DNA of 9,195 bases, from NCBI GenBank assembly GCA_039714835.1, contig JBDLIN010000157.1:1-9195 (forward strand), given 5' to 3'. Positions 1-5,789 of the stretch are shown here, piece by piece. This stretch comes from SZUA-22 sp039714835. Its GTDB lineage: Bacteria > Bacteroidota > Ignavibacteria > Ignavibacteriales > Melioribacteraceae. Every line of letters starts with the position of its first letter. The first letter of the stretch is position 1. A model generated the notes under the pieces. That model saw only the letters and a program-made list of their open reading frames with translations, ran no database searches and was not told where the DNA came from. Position numbers and translations under genes: made by a program.

Positions 1-28
1 GAATTAAATAATTTTTGAAGAGTCATTA

Positions 29-475
29 ATGAATTTGAAAAATGAACATCCATTAGAAGATCCAATAAGACTTGATAGACTGAATCAATTCTTAAGTTAC
101 GAAATAAAATCTTCTGTTTTAATCCTTGTATTATGGATTCCGATGGTATTCTTATTAGTTGTTAGCTTATTAATATTTGCAGCAGCTGTATTTTCACCAT
201 ATATGTTATATATACTTTTTCAAGAGAAAAGACATGGATGGATAGCAACTTTTATCTTAATTGTGTTAATTCCCTTACTGTTTTTTTTAGTTTTCGCTCC
301 AAAGTTATTCTTTCTTGTCCTTATGCCATTCTATTTTTATTGTTATGTATTGAGGATGGTAGTTTATGATTGGATTCAAGAAAGAAATGCTAGACGAAAT
401 CTATATTTAAAGAAAATTGAAAGTCAGAAAAAGAAAGAAAAAGAAGGAAACTTAGAATATCTTACTCAAAAATAG
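29..475 (+). CDS. Small integral membrane protein of unknown function (148 aa)
   Basis: I do not recognise this protein. It starts with a charged N-terminus (residues 1-27), followed by a long hydrophobic segment at about 29-55 and a second hydrophobic block at about 71-108 that could be one long or two consecutive spans. The C-terminal tail from about 117 is strongly basic and Lys/Glu rich and probably cytosolic. There is no signal peptide, cysteine motif or catalytic signature. The ATG at 29 is preceded by GAAGAG at 17-22, a plausible ribosome binding site 6 bases upstream. It is separated from the Bat genes by 315 non-coding bases, so it is probably not in their transcript; its own upstream neighbours lie outside the window. 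Reading-frame length and the coherent hydrophobic/charged pattern support a real gene; function is unassigned. Confidence 0.75.
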   Translation: MNLKNEHPLEDPIRLDRLNQFLSYEIKSSVLILVLWIPMVFLLVVSLLIFAAAVFSPYMLYILFQEKRHGWIATFILIVLIPLLFFLVFAPKLFFLVLMPFYFYCYVLRMVVYDWIQERNARRNLYLKKIESQKKKEKEGNLEYLTQK

Positions 476-485
476 ACAATTACTA

Positions 486-528
486 ACTTTACACTTGCAA
501 CTTATCAACTTTTAACTTCACACTTTTA
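486..528. repeat. Degenerate heptanucleotide tandem repeat, about six units of ACTTnnA
   Basis: ACTT recurs at 486, 493, 500, 508, 515 and 522, giving spacings of 7, 7, 8, 7 and 7. The consensus unit is roughly ACTTNNA. It begins 10 bases after the stop codon of the small membrane protein gene. Short tandem heptamers of this kind occur in intergenic regions of some bacteria (for example the STRR repeats of cyanobacteria); membership in a family in this genome is my inference. The single 8-base step and varied third part of each unit suggest an old, decayed array. Confidence 0.6.
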
Positions 529-581
529 CCCACTAAAACAAATTATTTTATATATTTACTAGCTTAATTATTTTCCTTTAA

Positions 582-677
582 TACTTCAATCCGCCAGAGG
601 CGGACAAGGATTTAATTTTCCGTCCTTTATGGCGACTGTAAATATTCGATTGATATCTCAGTGTTCACATTGAAGTA
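582..677. repeat. 96-base segment bounded by a perfect 9-base inverted repeat
   Basis: TACTTCAAT at 582-590 is the exact reverse complement of ATTGAAGTA at 669-677. The left arm abuts the GC-rich hairpin at 590-604. Inside, AAGGA (606-610) can also pair with TCCTT (623-627). The arrangement could be a small REP- or MITE-like unit or a structured leader RNA. A 9-base match in such AT-rich sequence can occur by chance at a low but real rate, so confidence is limited. Confidence 0.35.
590..604. repeat. GC-rich palindromic hairpin, TCCGCC-AGA-GGCGGA
   Basis: A perfect 6-base stem (590-595 with 599-604) encloses a 3-base AGA loop. It is an island of G+C in very AT-rich surroundings. From memory, this palindrome recurs as an interspersed REP-like element in Bacteroidota, Ignavibacteria and candidate-phylum genomes, but only one copy is in this window. 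It is followed within ten bases by TTTAATTTT, so weak terminator activity for the upstream gene is possible, though it sits 115 bases past that stop codon. Confidence 0.55.
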
Positions 678-678
678 G

Positions 679-702
679 TTTATTAAACTAATTTTTAATA
701 AA
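679..702. other. A/T-only hairpin with 9-base stem
   Basis: TTTATTAAA (679-687) pairs perfectly with TTTAATAAA (694-702) across the 6-base loop CTAATT. It lies two bases past the right arm of the 9-base inverted repeat. It contains no G or C, so it would be weak as RNA, and such symmetry is easily produced in AT-rich DNA. It could be a binding site for a dimeric regulator, or nothing. Confidence 0.3.
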
Positions 703-775
703 AATTTACATATTAAGGGAAACTTTTAATTATTGAAATTGTAAAAAATCAATTGAATTAAATTATTATAATAAT

Positions 776-782
776 AAAGGGG
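776..782 (+). promoter_or_regulatory. Shine-Dalgarno site deciding the GTG start of moxR
   Basis: AAAGGGG ends 8 bases before the GTG at 791. It is the clearest ribosome binding site in the window and supports the GTG start, because the next in-frame Met codon (residue 34) lies inside conserved MoxR sequence and an in-frame stop is found at 734-736. Most downstream genes here lack a comparable site. Confidence 0.65.
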
Positions 783-790
783 TAACTATA

Positions 791-1774
791 GTGGAGATTA
801 CCGAACTTAACGAAAAGATAAAACAAGAAAGTCAGTTTATTGATGATCTGTTTAACGAAATTGGCAAAGTGATAGTTGGACAAAAGGAGATGGTACAGCG
901 TCTTGTAATTGGACTTCTTGGTAATGGACATGTTCTCCTTGAAGGAGTGCCTGGTCTTGCAAAAACACTTGCAATCAACTCGCTTGCGTCATCTATGGAT
1001 GCAAAATTTCAAAGAATTCAATTCACGCCAGATTTACTTCCGGCAGATTTAATTGGTACGATGGTTTATAATCAGAAAGATGGGGATTTCAGTATTAAGA
1101 AAGGACCTATTTTTTCTAATTTCATTCTCGCAGATGAAATAAACCGTGCACCGGCTAAGGTTCAATCAGCTCTTTTGGAAGCAATGCAGGAAAGACAAGT
1201 AACTATTGGGGCAGAAACATTCAAATTAGATGAACCGTTTTTAGTTCTGGCAACTCAAAATCCAATTGAGCAGGAAGGAACATATCCATTGCCTGAAGCA
1301 CAAGTTGATAGATTTATGCTGAAGGTTAAGATAAGTTATCCCTCGCGTGAAGAGGAACAGAAAATAATGAATCTCAATGTCGGTGGACAGTTCCCAAGAA
1401 TAATGCCGATTATCTCAAAGGATAGTATTTTAAAAGGAAGGAAGTTGGTTCAAGATATTTATGTTGATGAAAAGATTGAAAAATATATATTAGATATTGT
1501 TTTTGCCACTAGAAATCCAGAAGAATTTGGTCTAAACAATTTGAATCCGCTTATAAGTTACGGTGGTTCACCTCGTGCGACAATAAACTTAGCACTTGCA
1601 GCAAGAGCAAATGCATTTATAAAACGTCGTGGTTATGTAATCCCGGAAGATGTTAGAGAAATTTGCATGGATGTACTAAGGCATCGAGTTGCGGTTACAT
1701 ACGAGGCAGAAGCTGAGGATATTACATCAGAAATTATTGTTCAAAGAATATTAAATACAGTTGAGGTTCCTTAA
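791..1774 (+). CDS. moxR: MoxR-family AAA+ ATPase, first gene of the Bat operon
   Basis: A cytosolic AAA+ ATPase of the MoxR family, which acts as a chaperone-like partner of VWA-domain proteins. The Walker A motif GVPGLAKT is at residues 52-59 (Lys58, Thr59), Walker B FILADEIN at 111-118 (Asp115, Glu116), sensor 1 ATQNP at 154-158, and the sensor-2 region GGSPRA at 258-263 (Arg262). The MoxR signature region EGTYPLPEAQ at 162-171 is present. At 327 residues it has the usual full length. The start is a GTG, chosen because of the Shine-Dalgarno site 8 bases upstream and because the N-terminal VGQKEMV region is retained. A 55-base gap containing a repeat separates it from the DUF58 gene. The MoxR-DUF58 pairing is the conserved core of this operon type; the substrate is unknown. 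All catalytic residues are intact. Confidence 0.96.
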   Translation: MEITELNEKIKQESQFIDDLFNEIGKVIVGQKEMVQRLVIGLLGNGHVLLEGVPGLAKTLAINSLASSMDAKFQRIQFTPDLLPADLIGTMVYNQKDGDFSIKKGPIFSNFILADEINRAPAKVQSALLEAMQERQVTIGAETFKLDEPFLVLATQNPIEQEGTYPLPEAQVDRFMLKVKISYPSREEEQKIMNLNVGGQFPRIMPIISKDSILKGRKLVQDIYVDEKIEKYILDIVFATRNPEEFGLNNLNPLISYGGSPRATINLALAARANAFIKRRGYVIPEDVREICMDVLRHRVAVTYEAEAEDITSEIIVQRILNTVEVP

Positions 1775-1783
1775 TAGGAATAG

Positions 1784-1820
1784 AACACAGATAACGCTGA
1801 TTTAACGGATTTGCACAGAT
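1784..1820. repeat. Quasi-tandem 9-base repeat between moxR and the DUF58 gene
   Basis: Four units ending in GAT follow each other: 1784-1792, 1793-1801 and 1802-1810 (9 bases each) and 1811-1820 (10 bases). CACAGAT is repeated exactly at 1786-1792 and 1814-1820. From memory, repeats of the ACAGAT/ACGGATT kind are dispersed in intergenic DNA of many Bacteroidota and Ignavibacteria, so this is probably a copy of a dispersed element rather than an operon-specific control site. It lies 9 bases after the moxR stop and ends 9 bases before the DUF58 start codon. Confidence 0.6.
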
Positions 1821-1829
1821 AAATTAATT

Positions 1830-2705
1830 ATGCTTACAAAAGAATTACTTAAACAAGTAAAACAAATAGAAATAAAAACTCGTAACGTTGTTAACGAAGT
1901 TTTCTCAGGTGAATATCATTCTGTTTTCAAAGGAAGAGGGATGGAATTTTCAGAAGTACGTGAATATCAGATCGGTGATGATATTCGTAGTATTGATTGG
2001 AACGTAACAGCTCGATTCGGCCATCCTTTTATTAAGATCTTTGAAGAAGAAAGGGAACTTACTGTTATGCTAGTGATAGACATGAGTGGTTCTCTTTTAT
2101 TTGGAAGTGTTGATAAAACTAAACAGCAAATTGCTGCAGAACTTTCTGCTATACTTGCTTTTTCAGCAATGAAAAATAATGATAAAGTAGGATTGATATT
2201 ATTTACTGATAGAATAGAAAAATTCGTTCCACCCAAAAAGGGAAGAAGTCACGGTTTACGTATTATCAGAGAAGTTTTATCATTTAAACCTGAAGGGAAT
2301 ACAACGGATATTAAAGGTGCATTAGAATATCTAAACCATACTATAAAAAGAAAGAGTATTGCATTTCTTATTTCAGATTATATAGATAGTGGTTATGATA
2401 AGATCATGAACATTGTTGGTAAAAAGCACGACTTAATTGGAGTTGTATTAAAAGATCCTCGTGAACTGCAAATTCCAAAATCCGGATTAATCAAATTTAA
2501 AGATGCGGAAACAGGAACTCTTCGATATATAGATACAAACAACAAAAAAGTTCGAAGTTCATTTGAGGAAACACTTCATTTCCATGATACTATGAGAAAA
2601 AATATTTTTATGAAAAGTCGACTTGATGCAATAAATATTGATATATCAGAGTCTTATGTAAAACCATTAGTTAACTTTTTTAGAAAACGAGAAAAACAGC
2701 TTTGA
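1830..2705 (+). CDS. DUF58 family protein with VWA-like fold, MoxR partner
   Basis: A 291-residue soluble protein of the DUF58 family, regularly encoded next to MoxR. The family hallmark runs at 35-62 (GRGMEFSEVREY, then GDDIRSIDWNVTAR). A VWA-type fold follows: MIDAS DMSGS at 84-88 (Asp84, Ser86, Ser88), a GNTTD loop at 156-160, and a third metal-site Asp at 183 (ISDY). The FVPPKKGRS segment at 132-140 is also typical. No signal peptide or membrane span is seen, so it should be cytosolic and within reach of MoxR. The ATG at 1830 has no Shine-Dalgarno motif, only an A/T-rich leader after the repeat. Its TGA overlaps the TTG start of the next gene by four bases (TTGA), implying coupled translation. 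The metal-binding residues are all present, so a metal-dependent ligand-binding role is likely, though the ligand is unknown. Confidence 0.94.
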   Translation: MLTKELLKQVKQIEIKTRNVVNEVFSGEYHSVFKGRGMEFSEVREYQIGDDIRSIDWNVTARFGHPFIKIFEEERELTVMLVIDMSGSLLFGSVDKTKQQIAAELSAILAFSAMKNNDKVGLILFTDRIEKFVPPKKGRSHGLRIIREVLSFKPEGNTTDIKGALEYLNHTIKRKSIAFLISDYIDSGYDKIMNIVGKKHDLIGVVLKDPRELQIPKSGLIKFKDAETGTLRYIDTNNKKVRSSFEETLHFHDTMRKNIFMKSRLDAINIDISESYVKPLVNFFRKREKQL

Positions 2706-3661
2706 TACAAAGTCTTAAATATATTATCATATCCCTATTTGTATTAGTACTGCAGCTACAAGCTCAGGATGTTCGTGTTTTTGCCGATACTGATTCCACG
2801 GAATATATAGTTGGAGATTATATTACATATTCTCTTGAGTTAAGATATCCCAAAGGTATAACGGTCACAATCCCTTCTGTCAAAGATAGCATCGACAATT
2901 TAGATTTTATAAAAGAAGGGAAAACGATTAAAGAAGAGTCAGACACAGAAATTTATGAACTTCATCAATTTATTTTTTCACGGTATGACTCTAATGATGT
3001 TATTATTCCAGCTTATAACATTGCTTTTACTTCAGATGGTACTAATATTCAAAATGTGAGAGTCAATCAAGTAAGTATCTTAGTTAAAACAATTGAAGTT
3101 GATGCACAAGCTGATATTCAGGATGTAAAGGCTCCGATTAGAATTCCACTTAATTGGCTGCTGATTATTATCATTATATCAGTTTTGCTTATCATTGCAA
3201 CTGCTTCATATTTTGGATATAGATATTACAAGAAAAAGCATACTCCACAAGAGCAGAAAGAAATTCGTATAACGATCTTACCATTTGAAAAAGCTTTGAA
3301 CAAACTTTCTGAATTGGATGAAAAAAAATTATGGCAGCGAGGAATGGTGAAGAAATATCATTCTGAAATAACTGAAATAATTCGTGACTATTTTGAAGAG
3401 AGATTCCACTTTCAAGCACTTGAAATGACAACCCCAGAGATAATTGCTAGTATAAAGTCTCGCGAGGTAACATTAGAAGTTATTGCAAAGACAGAAGAGT
3501 TTTTAGCTAATGCAGATATGGTTAAGTTTGCAAAATTTAAACCAATGCCAACTGTTAATGAAGAAATGATGAAAGAAGCTTGCTTCATAGTTGATAATAC
3601 TAAAAACAAATCAGCAGAGACTGAATTGGCAAAAATGAGCGAGAGTAATAATGCTGAGTGA
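2702..3661 (+). CDS. BatD-like membrane-anchored protein with periplasmic beta domain and cytosolic module
   Basis: A 319-residue protein usual at this position in Bat operons and often annotated as hypothetical. A signal peptide covers about 1-21 (likely cut at LQA-Q), a beta-rich periplasmic domain 22-140 resembles the N-terminal part of BatD, and the DVKAPI motif at 141-146 lies just before a transmembrane span at 151-171. A basic YYKKK stop-transfer sequence is followed by a cytosolic helical domain at about 187-300. That domain resembles the C-terminal tail of BatD: YFEERF near 230 and FAKFKP at 276-281 match YLEDKL and FARFAP in BatD. The start is TTG at 2702, overlapping the DUF58 stop as TTGA; it is preferred because it gives a complete signal peptide. 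The gene overlaps batA by 11 bases. Its one cysteine (Cys294) is cytosolic. The role as a link between inner and outer parts of the complex is inferred. Confidence 0.88.
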   Translation: MIQSLKYIIISLFVLVLQLQAQDVRVFADTDSTEYIVGDYITYSLELRYPKGITVTIPSVKDSIDNLDFIKEGKTIKEESDTEIYELHQFIFSRYDSNDVIIPAYNIAFTSDGTNIQNVRVNQVSILVKTIEVDAQADIQDVKAPIRIPLNWLLIIIIISVLLIIATASYFGYRYYKKKHTPQEQKEIRITILPFEKALNKLSELDEKKLWQRGMVKKYHSEITEIIRDYFEERFHFQALEMTTPEIIASIKSREVTLEVIAKTEEFLANADMVKFAKFKPMPTVNEEMMKEACFIVDNTKNKSAETELAKMSESNNAE

Positions 3662-4646
3662 TATTACATTTAAATATCCATTTATACTCTACCTGCTCGC
3701 AATTATTCCATTGATGATCTTGTGGTATTGGAGGAAGATGAAAGTTATATCACCGGATATATCGTATTCATCTTTAAGAAATTTTGATGCTGTAAAACCT
3801 ACATTAAAAGAACGTTTGATCCATCTCCCATTCATTCTTAGAACTTTAGCTGTTGCGTTGTTGATCATTGCATTAGCAAGACCCCAATCATTTTCAACTG
3901 GTGAAAATGTATATACTGAGGGTATTAATGTTGCAATTCTACTTGATATCTCAGGTAGTATGCTAGCAGAGGATTTTAAACCAAACAGACTAGATGCGGC
4001 CAAAGATGTTATTGATGAATTTGTAGGTGGTAGAATTTCTGATAAAATTGGTTTAGTAGTTTTTGCAGGGAAAAGTTTTACTCAATGTCCTTTAACAATA
4101 GATTATTCTGTCTTGAGAAATTTACTGAAAGATATTGAAAGTGGAATGATTGAAGATGGAACAGCAATTGGTACTGCAATAGCAAACGGTGTTAATCGTT
4201 TGAAAGATAGCGAAGGAAAAAGTAAAATTATTATTCTTCTTACTGATGGGGTTAATAATAGTGGTGAGGTTGATCCAATTACCGCTGCACAAATTGCTCA
4301 GACATACGGAATTAGAATATATGCGGTTGGAGTAGGGACAAGAGGCAATGCACCATATCCTTTTAAAACACCCTTTGGTGTACAGTATCAAATGGTTCCG
4401 GTTGAAATTGATGAAAGTGTTCTGAAACAAGTAGCTGAAATTACGGATGGACATTATTTTCGTGCAACTGATAATAAAAAGCTTGAGGAAATTTATCGAG
4501 AAATCGATAAAATGGAAAAAACAAGAGTAGAAATAACATCATACCGGAATGCTAAAGAACTATTCTATAATTGGACATTTGCAGGATTTTTATTGTTATT
4601 ACTTGAGTTAGTATTATCAAGAACTTATTTAAGAAGATTACCATAG
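3651..4646 (+). CDS. batA: BatA, membrane-anchored VWA domain protein
   Basis: A 331-residue BatA protein. Two N-terminal membrane spans (about 10-27 and 60-77) frame a basic loop (28-59, including WRKMK and LKER), a VWA domain occupies about 92-285, and a C-terminal span lies at 307-323 followed by RTYLRRLP. The positive-inside rule puts the loop and C-terminus in the cytosol and the VWA domain in the periplasm. The MIDAS site is complete: DISGS at 99-103, Thr171 in DGTAIG, and Asp199 in LLTDG. PNRLDAAK at 111-118 is a typical BatA/BatB helix. The ATG at 3651 lies within the end of the preceding gene (11-base overlap) with GAGAG at 3641-3645 as a possible ribosome site. It is a paralogue of the next gene, batB. 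Bat genes are named for aerotolerance in Bacteroides fragilis; the molecular role is unresolved. Confidence 0.94.
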   Translation: MLSDITFKYPFILYLLAIIPLMILWYWRKMKVISPDISYSSLRNFDAVKPTLKERLIHLPFILRTLAVALLIIALARPQSFSTGENVYTEGINVAILLDISGSMLAEDFKPNRLDAAKDVIDEFVGGRISDKIGLVVFAGKSFTQCPLTIDYSVLRNLLKDIESGMIEDGTAIGTAIANGVNRLKDSEGKSKIIILLTDGVNNSGEVDPITAAQIAQTYGIRIYAVGVGTRGNAPYPFKTPFGVQYQMVPVEIDESVLKQVAEITDGHYFRATDNKKLEEIYREIDKMEKTRVEITSYRNAKELFYNWTFAGFLLLLLELVLSRTYLRRLP

Positions 4647-4648
4647 TC

Positions 4649-4683
4649 AATTATGAATTATAAATTACGAGTTACGAACTTAA
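4649..4683. repeat. Heptanucleotide tandem repeat, AATTAYG-type, between batA and batB
   Basis: Four strict 7-base units AATTATG, AATTATA, AATTACG and AGTTACG occupy 4649-4676, and a degenerate fifth (AACTTAA) runs to 4683. It starts two bases after the batA stop codon and fills most of the 56-base batA-batB gap. No batB Shine-Dalgarno site remains between it and the ATG at 4703. The period matches the array at 486-528 but the unit sequence differs. Such heptamers are, from memory, dispersed in Bacteroidota-type genomes. Confidence 0.7.
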
Positions 4684-4702
4684 TAATACTTGATCGCTAA
4701 TT

Positions 4703-5734
4703 ATGTTTAGATTTGCAAATATCGATTACCTTAATCTACTTTATTTAATACCTATATTGATATTGATTTATTGGTATTCGTATAGAAGGAAAAATATTCT
4801 ATTAAATAAATTTGCAAGTTCTCATCTTCAAAAATTACTTCTTCCACTTAGAAGCAAATTTAAAGGTTTGATAAAGTTTAGTCTAGCATTAATTTCCATA
4901 ATTCTGCTGATATTTGCACTGGCAAATCCACAAGTTGGATCAAAGATTGAGGAAGTTAAACAAGTAGGGATAGATGTTTATATTTTACTTGATGTTTCTC
5001 TTAGTATGGAAGCTCAAGATATTAAACCAAGTAGATTAGAGAAAGCGAAACATGAAATCTCAAAGTTAATTCATAAACTTAGAGGAGATAGAATTGGTTT
5101 AATTGTTTTTTCTGGTGAAGCATTCGTTCAATTTCCATTAACAACTGATTATGCTGCAGCAAATTTATTTCTCTCAGCAGTGGACGTATCCACTGTGCCT
5201 CAACCTGGTACAGCAATTGGACCGGCAATTAATTTAGCTGCGAGATCATTTAAAGAAGATGAAGAAACTAAAAAAGCAATTGTAATTATTACCGATGGTG
5301 AAAATCATGAAGGAGATGTTGTAAAGATTGCAGAAAGCGCAGCAGGTAAAGGTATATCGATCTTTACAATAGGTTTAGGTTCTGCGACTGGCGCACCTAT
5401 TCCAATAACAAATGCAAACGGAACACAAGTTGGTTATAAGAAAGATAGATATGGTAATGTTGTATTAACAAAATTAGATGAAAATACTCTTAAGGTAATT
5501 GCTGATGCTGGTGACGGAAAATATTATCATGGAACCAATACAGAAGATGAATTAGATAAAGTATATAATGATTTATCAAAATTTGAGCAGACTGAATATG
5601 GGGCTACCAGAATTACTGAATATGAGGATAGATTTTACTATTTACTCTTTCCGGCAATTTTGTTATTAATTATTGAGTTATTTATTACCAGCACAAAAAA
5701 TAAGTTATTGATTAAATTAGATAGAATGAAATAA
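4703..5734 (+). CDS. batB: BatB, membrane-anchored VWA domain protein
   Basis: A 343-residue paralogue of BatA with the same architecture: spans at about 10-26 and 57-75, a basic loop between them (YRRK, LRSKFK), a VWA domain at about 88-295, and a C-terminal span at 312-329 with a basic tail (KNKLLIKLDRMK). The VWA domain is therefore predicted to be periplasmic. The MIDAS residues are DVSLS at 97-101, Thr170 in PGTAIG and Asp198 in IITDG. The domain differs from BatA in a longer loop after the GLGSATGAPIPI segment (about 224-257) with a GYKKDRYGN stretch. There are no cysteines. The ATG at 4703 lacks a Shine-Dalgarno motif. Translation ends in two adjacent in-frame stops, TAA then TAG (5732-5737). 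Paired BatA and BatB probably form part of one membrane complex, since they are always co-encoded; that pairing here is inferred. Confidence 0.94.
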   Translation: MFRFANIDYLNLLYLIPILILIYWYSYRRKNILLNKFASSHLQKLLLPLRSKFKGLIKFSLALISIILLIFALANPQVGSKIEEVKQVGIDVYILLDVSLSMEAQDIKPSRLEKAKHEISKLIHKLRGDRIGLIVFSGEAFVQFPLTTDYAAANLFLSAVDVSTVPQPGTAIGPAINLAARSFKEDEETKKAIVIITDGENHEGDVVKIAESAAGKGISIFTIGLGSATGAPIPITNANGTQVGYKKDRYGNVVLTKLDENTLKVIADAGDGKYYHGTNTEDELDKVYNDLSKFEQTEYGATRITEYEDRFYYLLFPAILLLIIELFITSTKNKLLIKLDRMK

Positions 5735-5789
5735 TAGAAAAAATTCTAAAAAGTTAATTAAATATTTGAATTTCGGAATTTTAAAAAAG

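Larger units (their letters stand above)
476..790. other. 315-base intergenic region between the small membrane protein and the Bat operon
   Basis: No reading frame on either strand looks like a gene here. From left to right it holds a degenerate 7-base tandem repeat (486-525), a GC-rich hairpin (590-604) bracketed by a 9-base inverted repeat (582-590 and 669-677), an A/T-only hairpin (679-702), and a ribosome binding site (776-782) before moxR. The operon promoter should lie here if the operon is transcribed separately. I found no convincing -33 TTTG / -7 TAnnTTTG pair of the Bacteroidota type, and the TATAAT at 767-772 has no well-spaced -35 element. No strong intrinsic terminator is seen for the upstream gene. 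Confidence 0.7.

Noticed and set aside
767..772. TATAAT as a -10 promoter element for moxR
   Set aside because: TTGAAA at 733-738 is 28 bases away and TTGAAT at 753-758 only 8 bases away, neither acceptable, and transcription would begin inside the ribosome binding site. In AT-rich DNA the match is weak evidence.
486..1820. CRISPR array from the short repeats
   Set aside because: Repeat units are 7 to 9 bases with no unique spacers and no cas genes are present.
5738..5782. AAAATTC / GAATTTT inverted repeat in the batB-batC gap as a terminator or regulatory hairpin
   Set aside because: The 7-base all but A/T stem with a 29-base loop is expected by chance, and termination there would separate batC-E from the rest of the operon without other support.
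5766..5789. TTG start giving BatC eight extra N-terminal residues
   Set aside because: The ATG at 5790 directly begins a standard signal peptide, whereas the TTG adds residues before it and has no Shine-Dalgarno motif.
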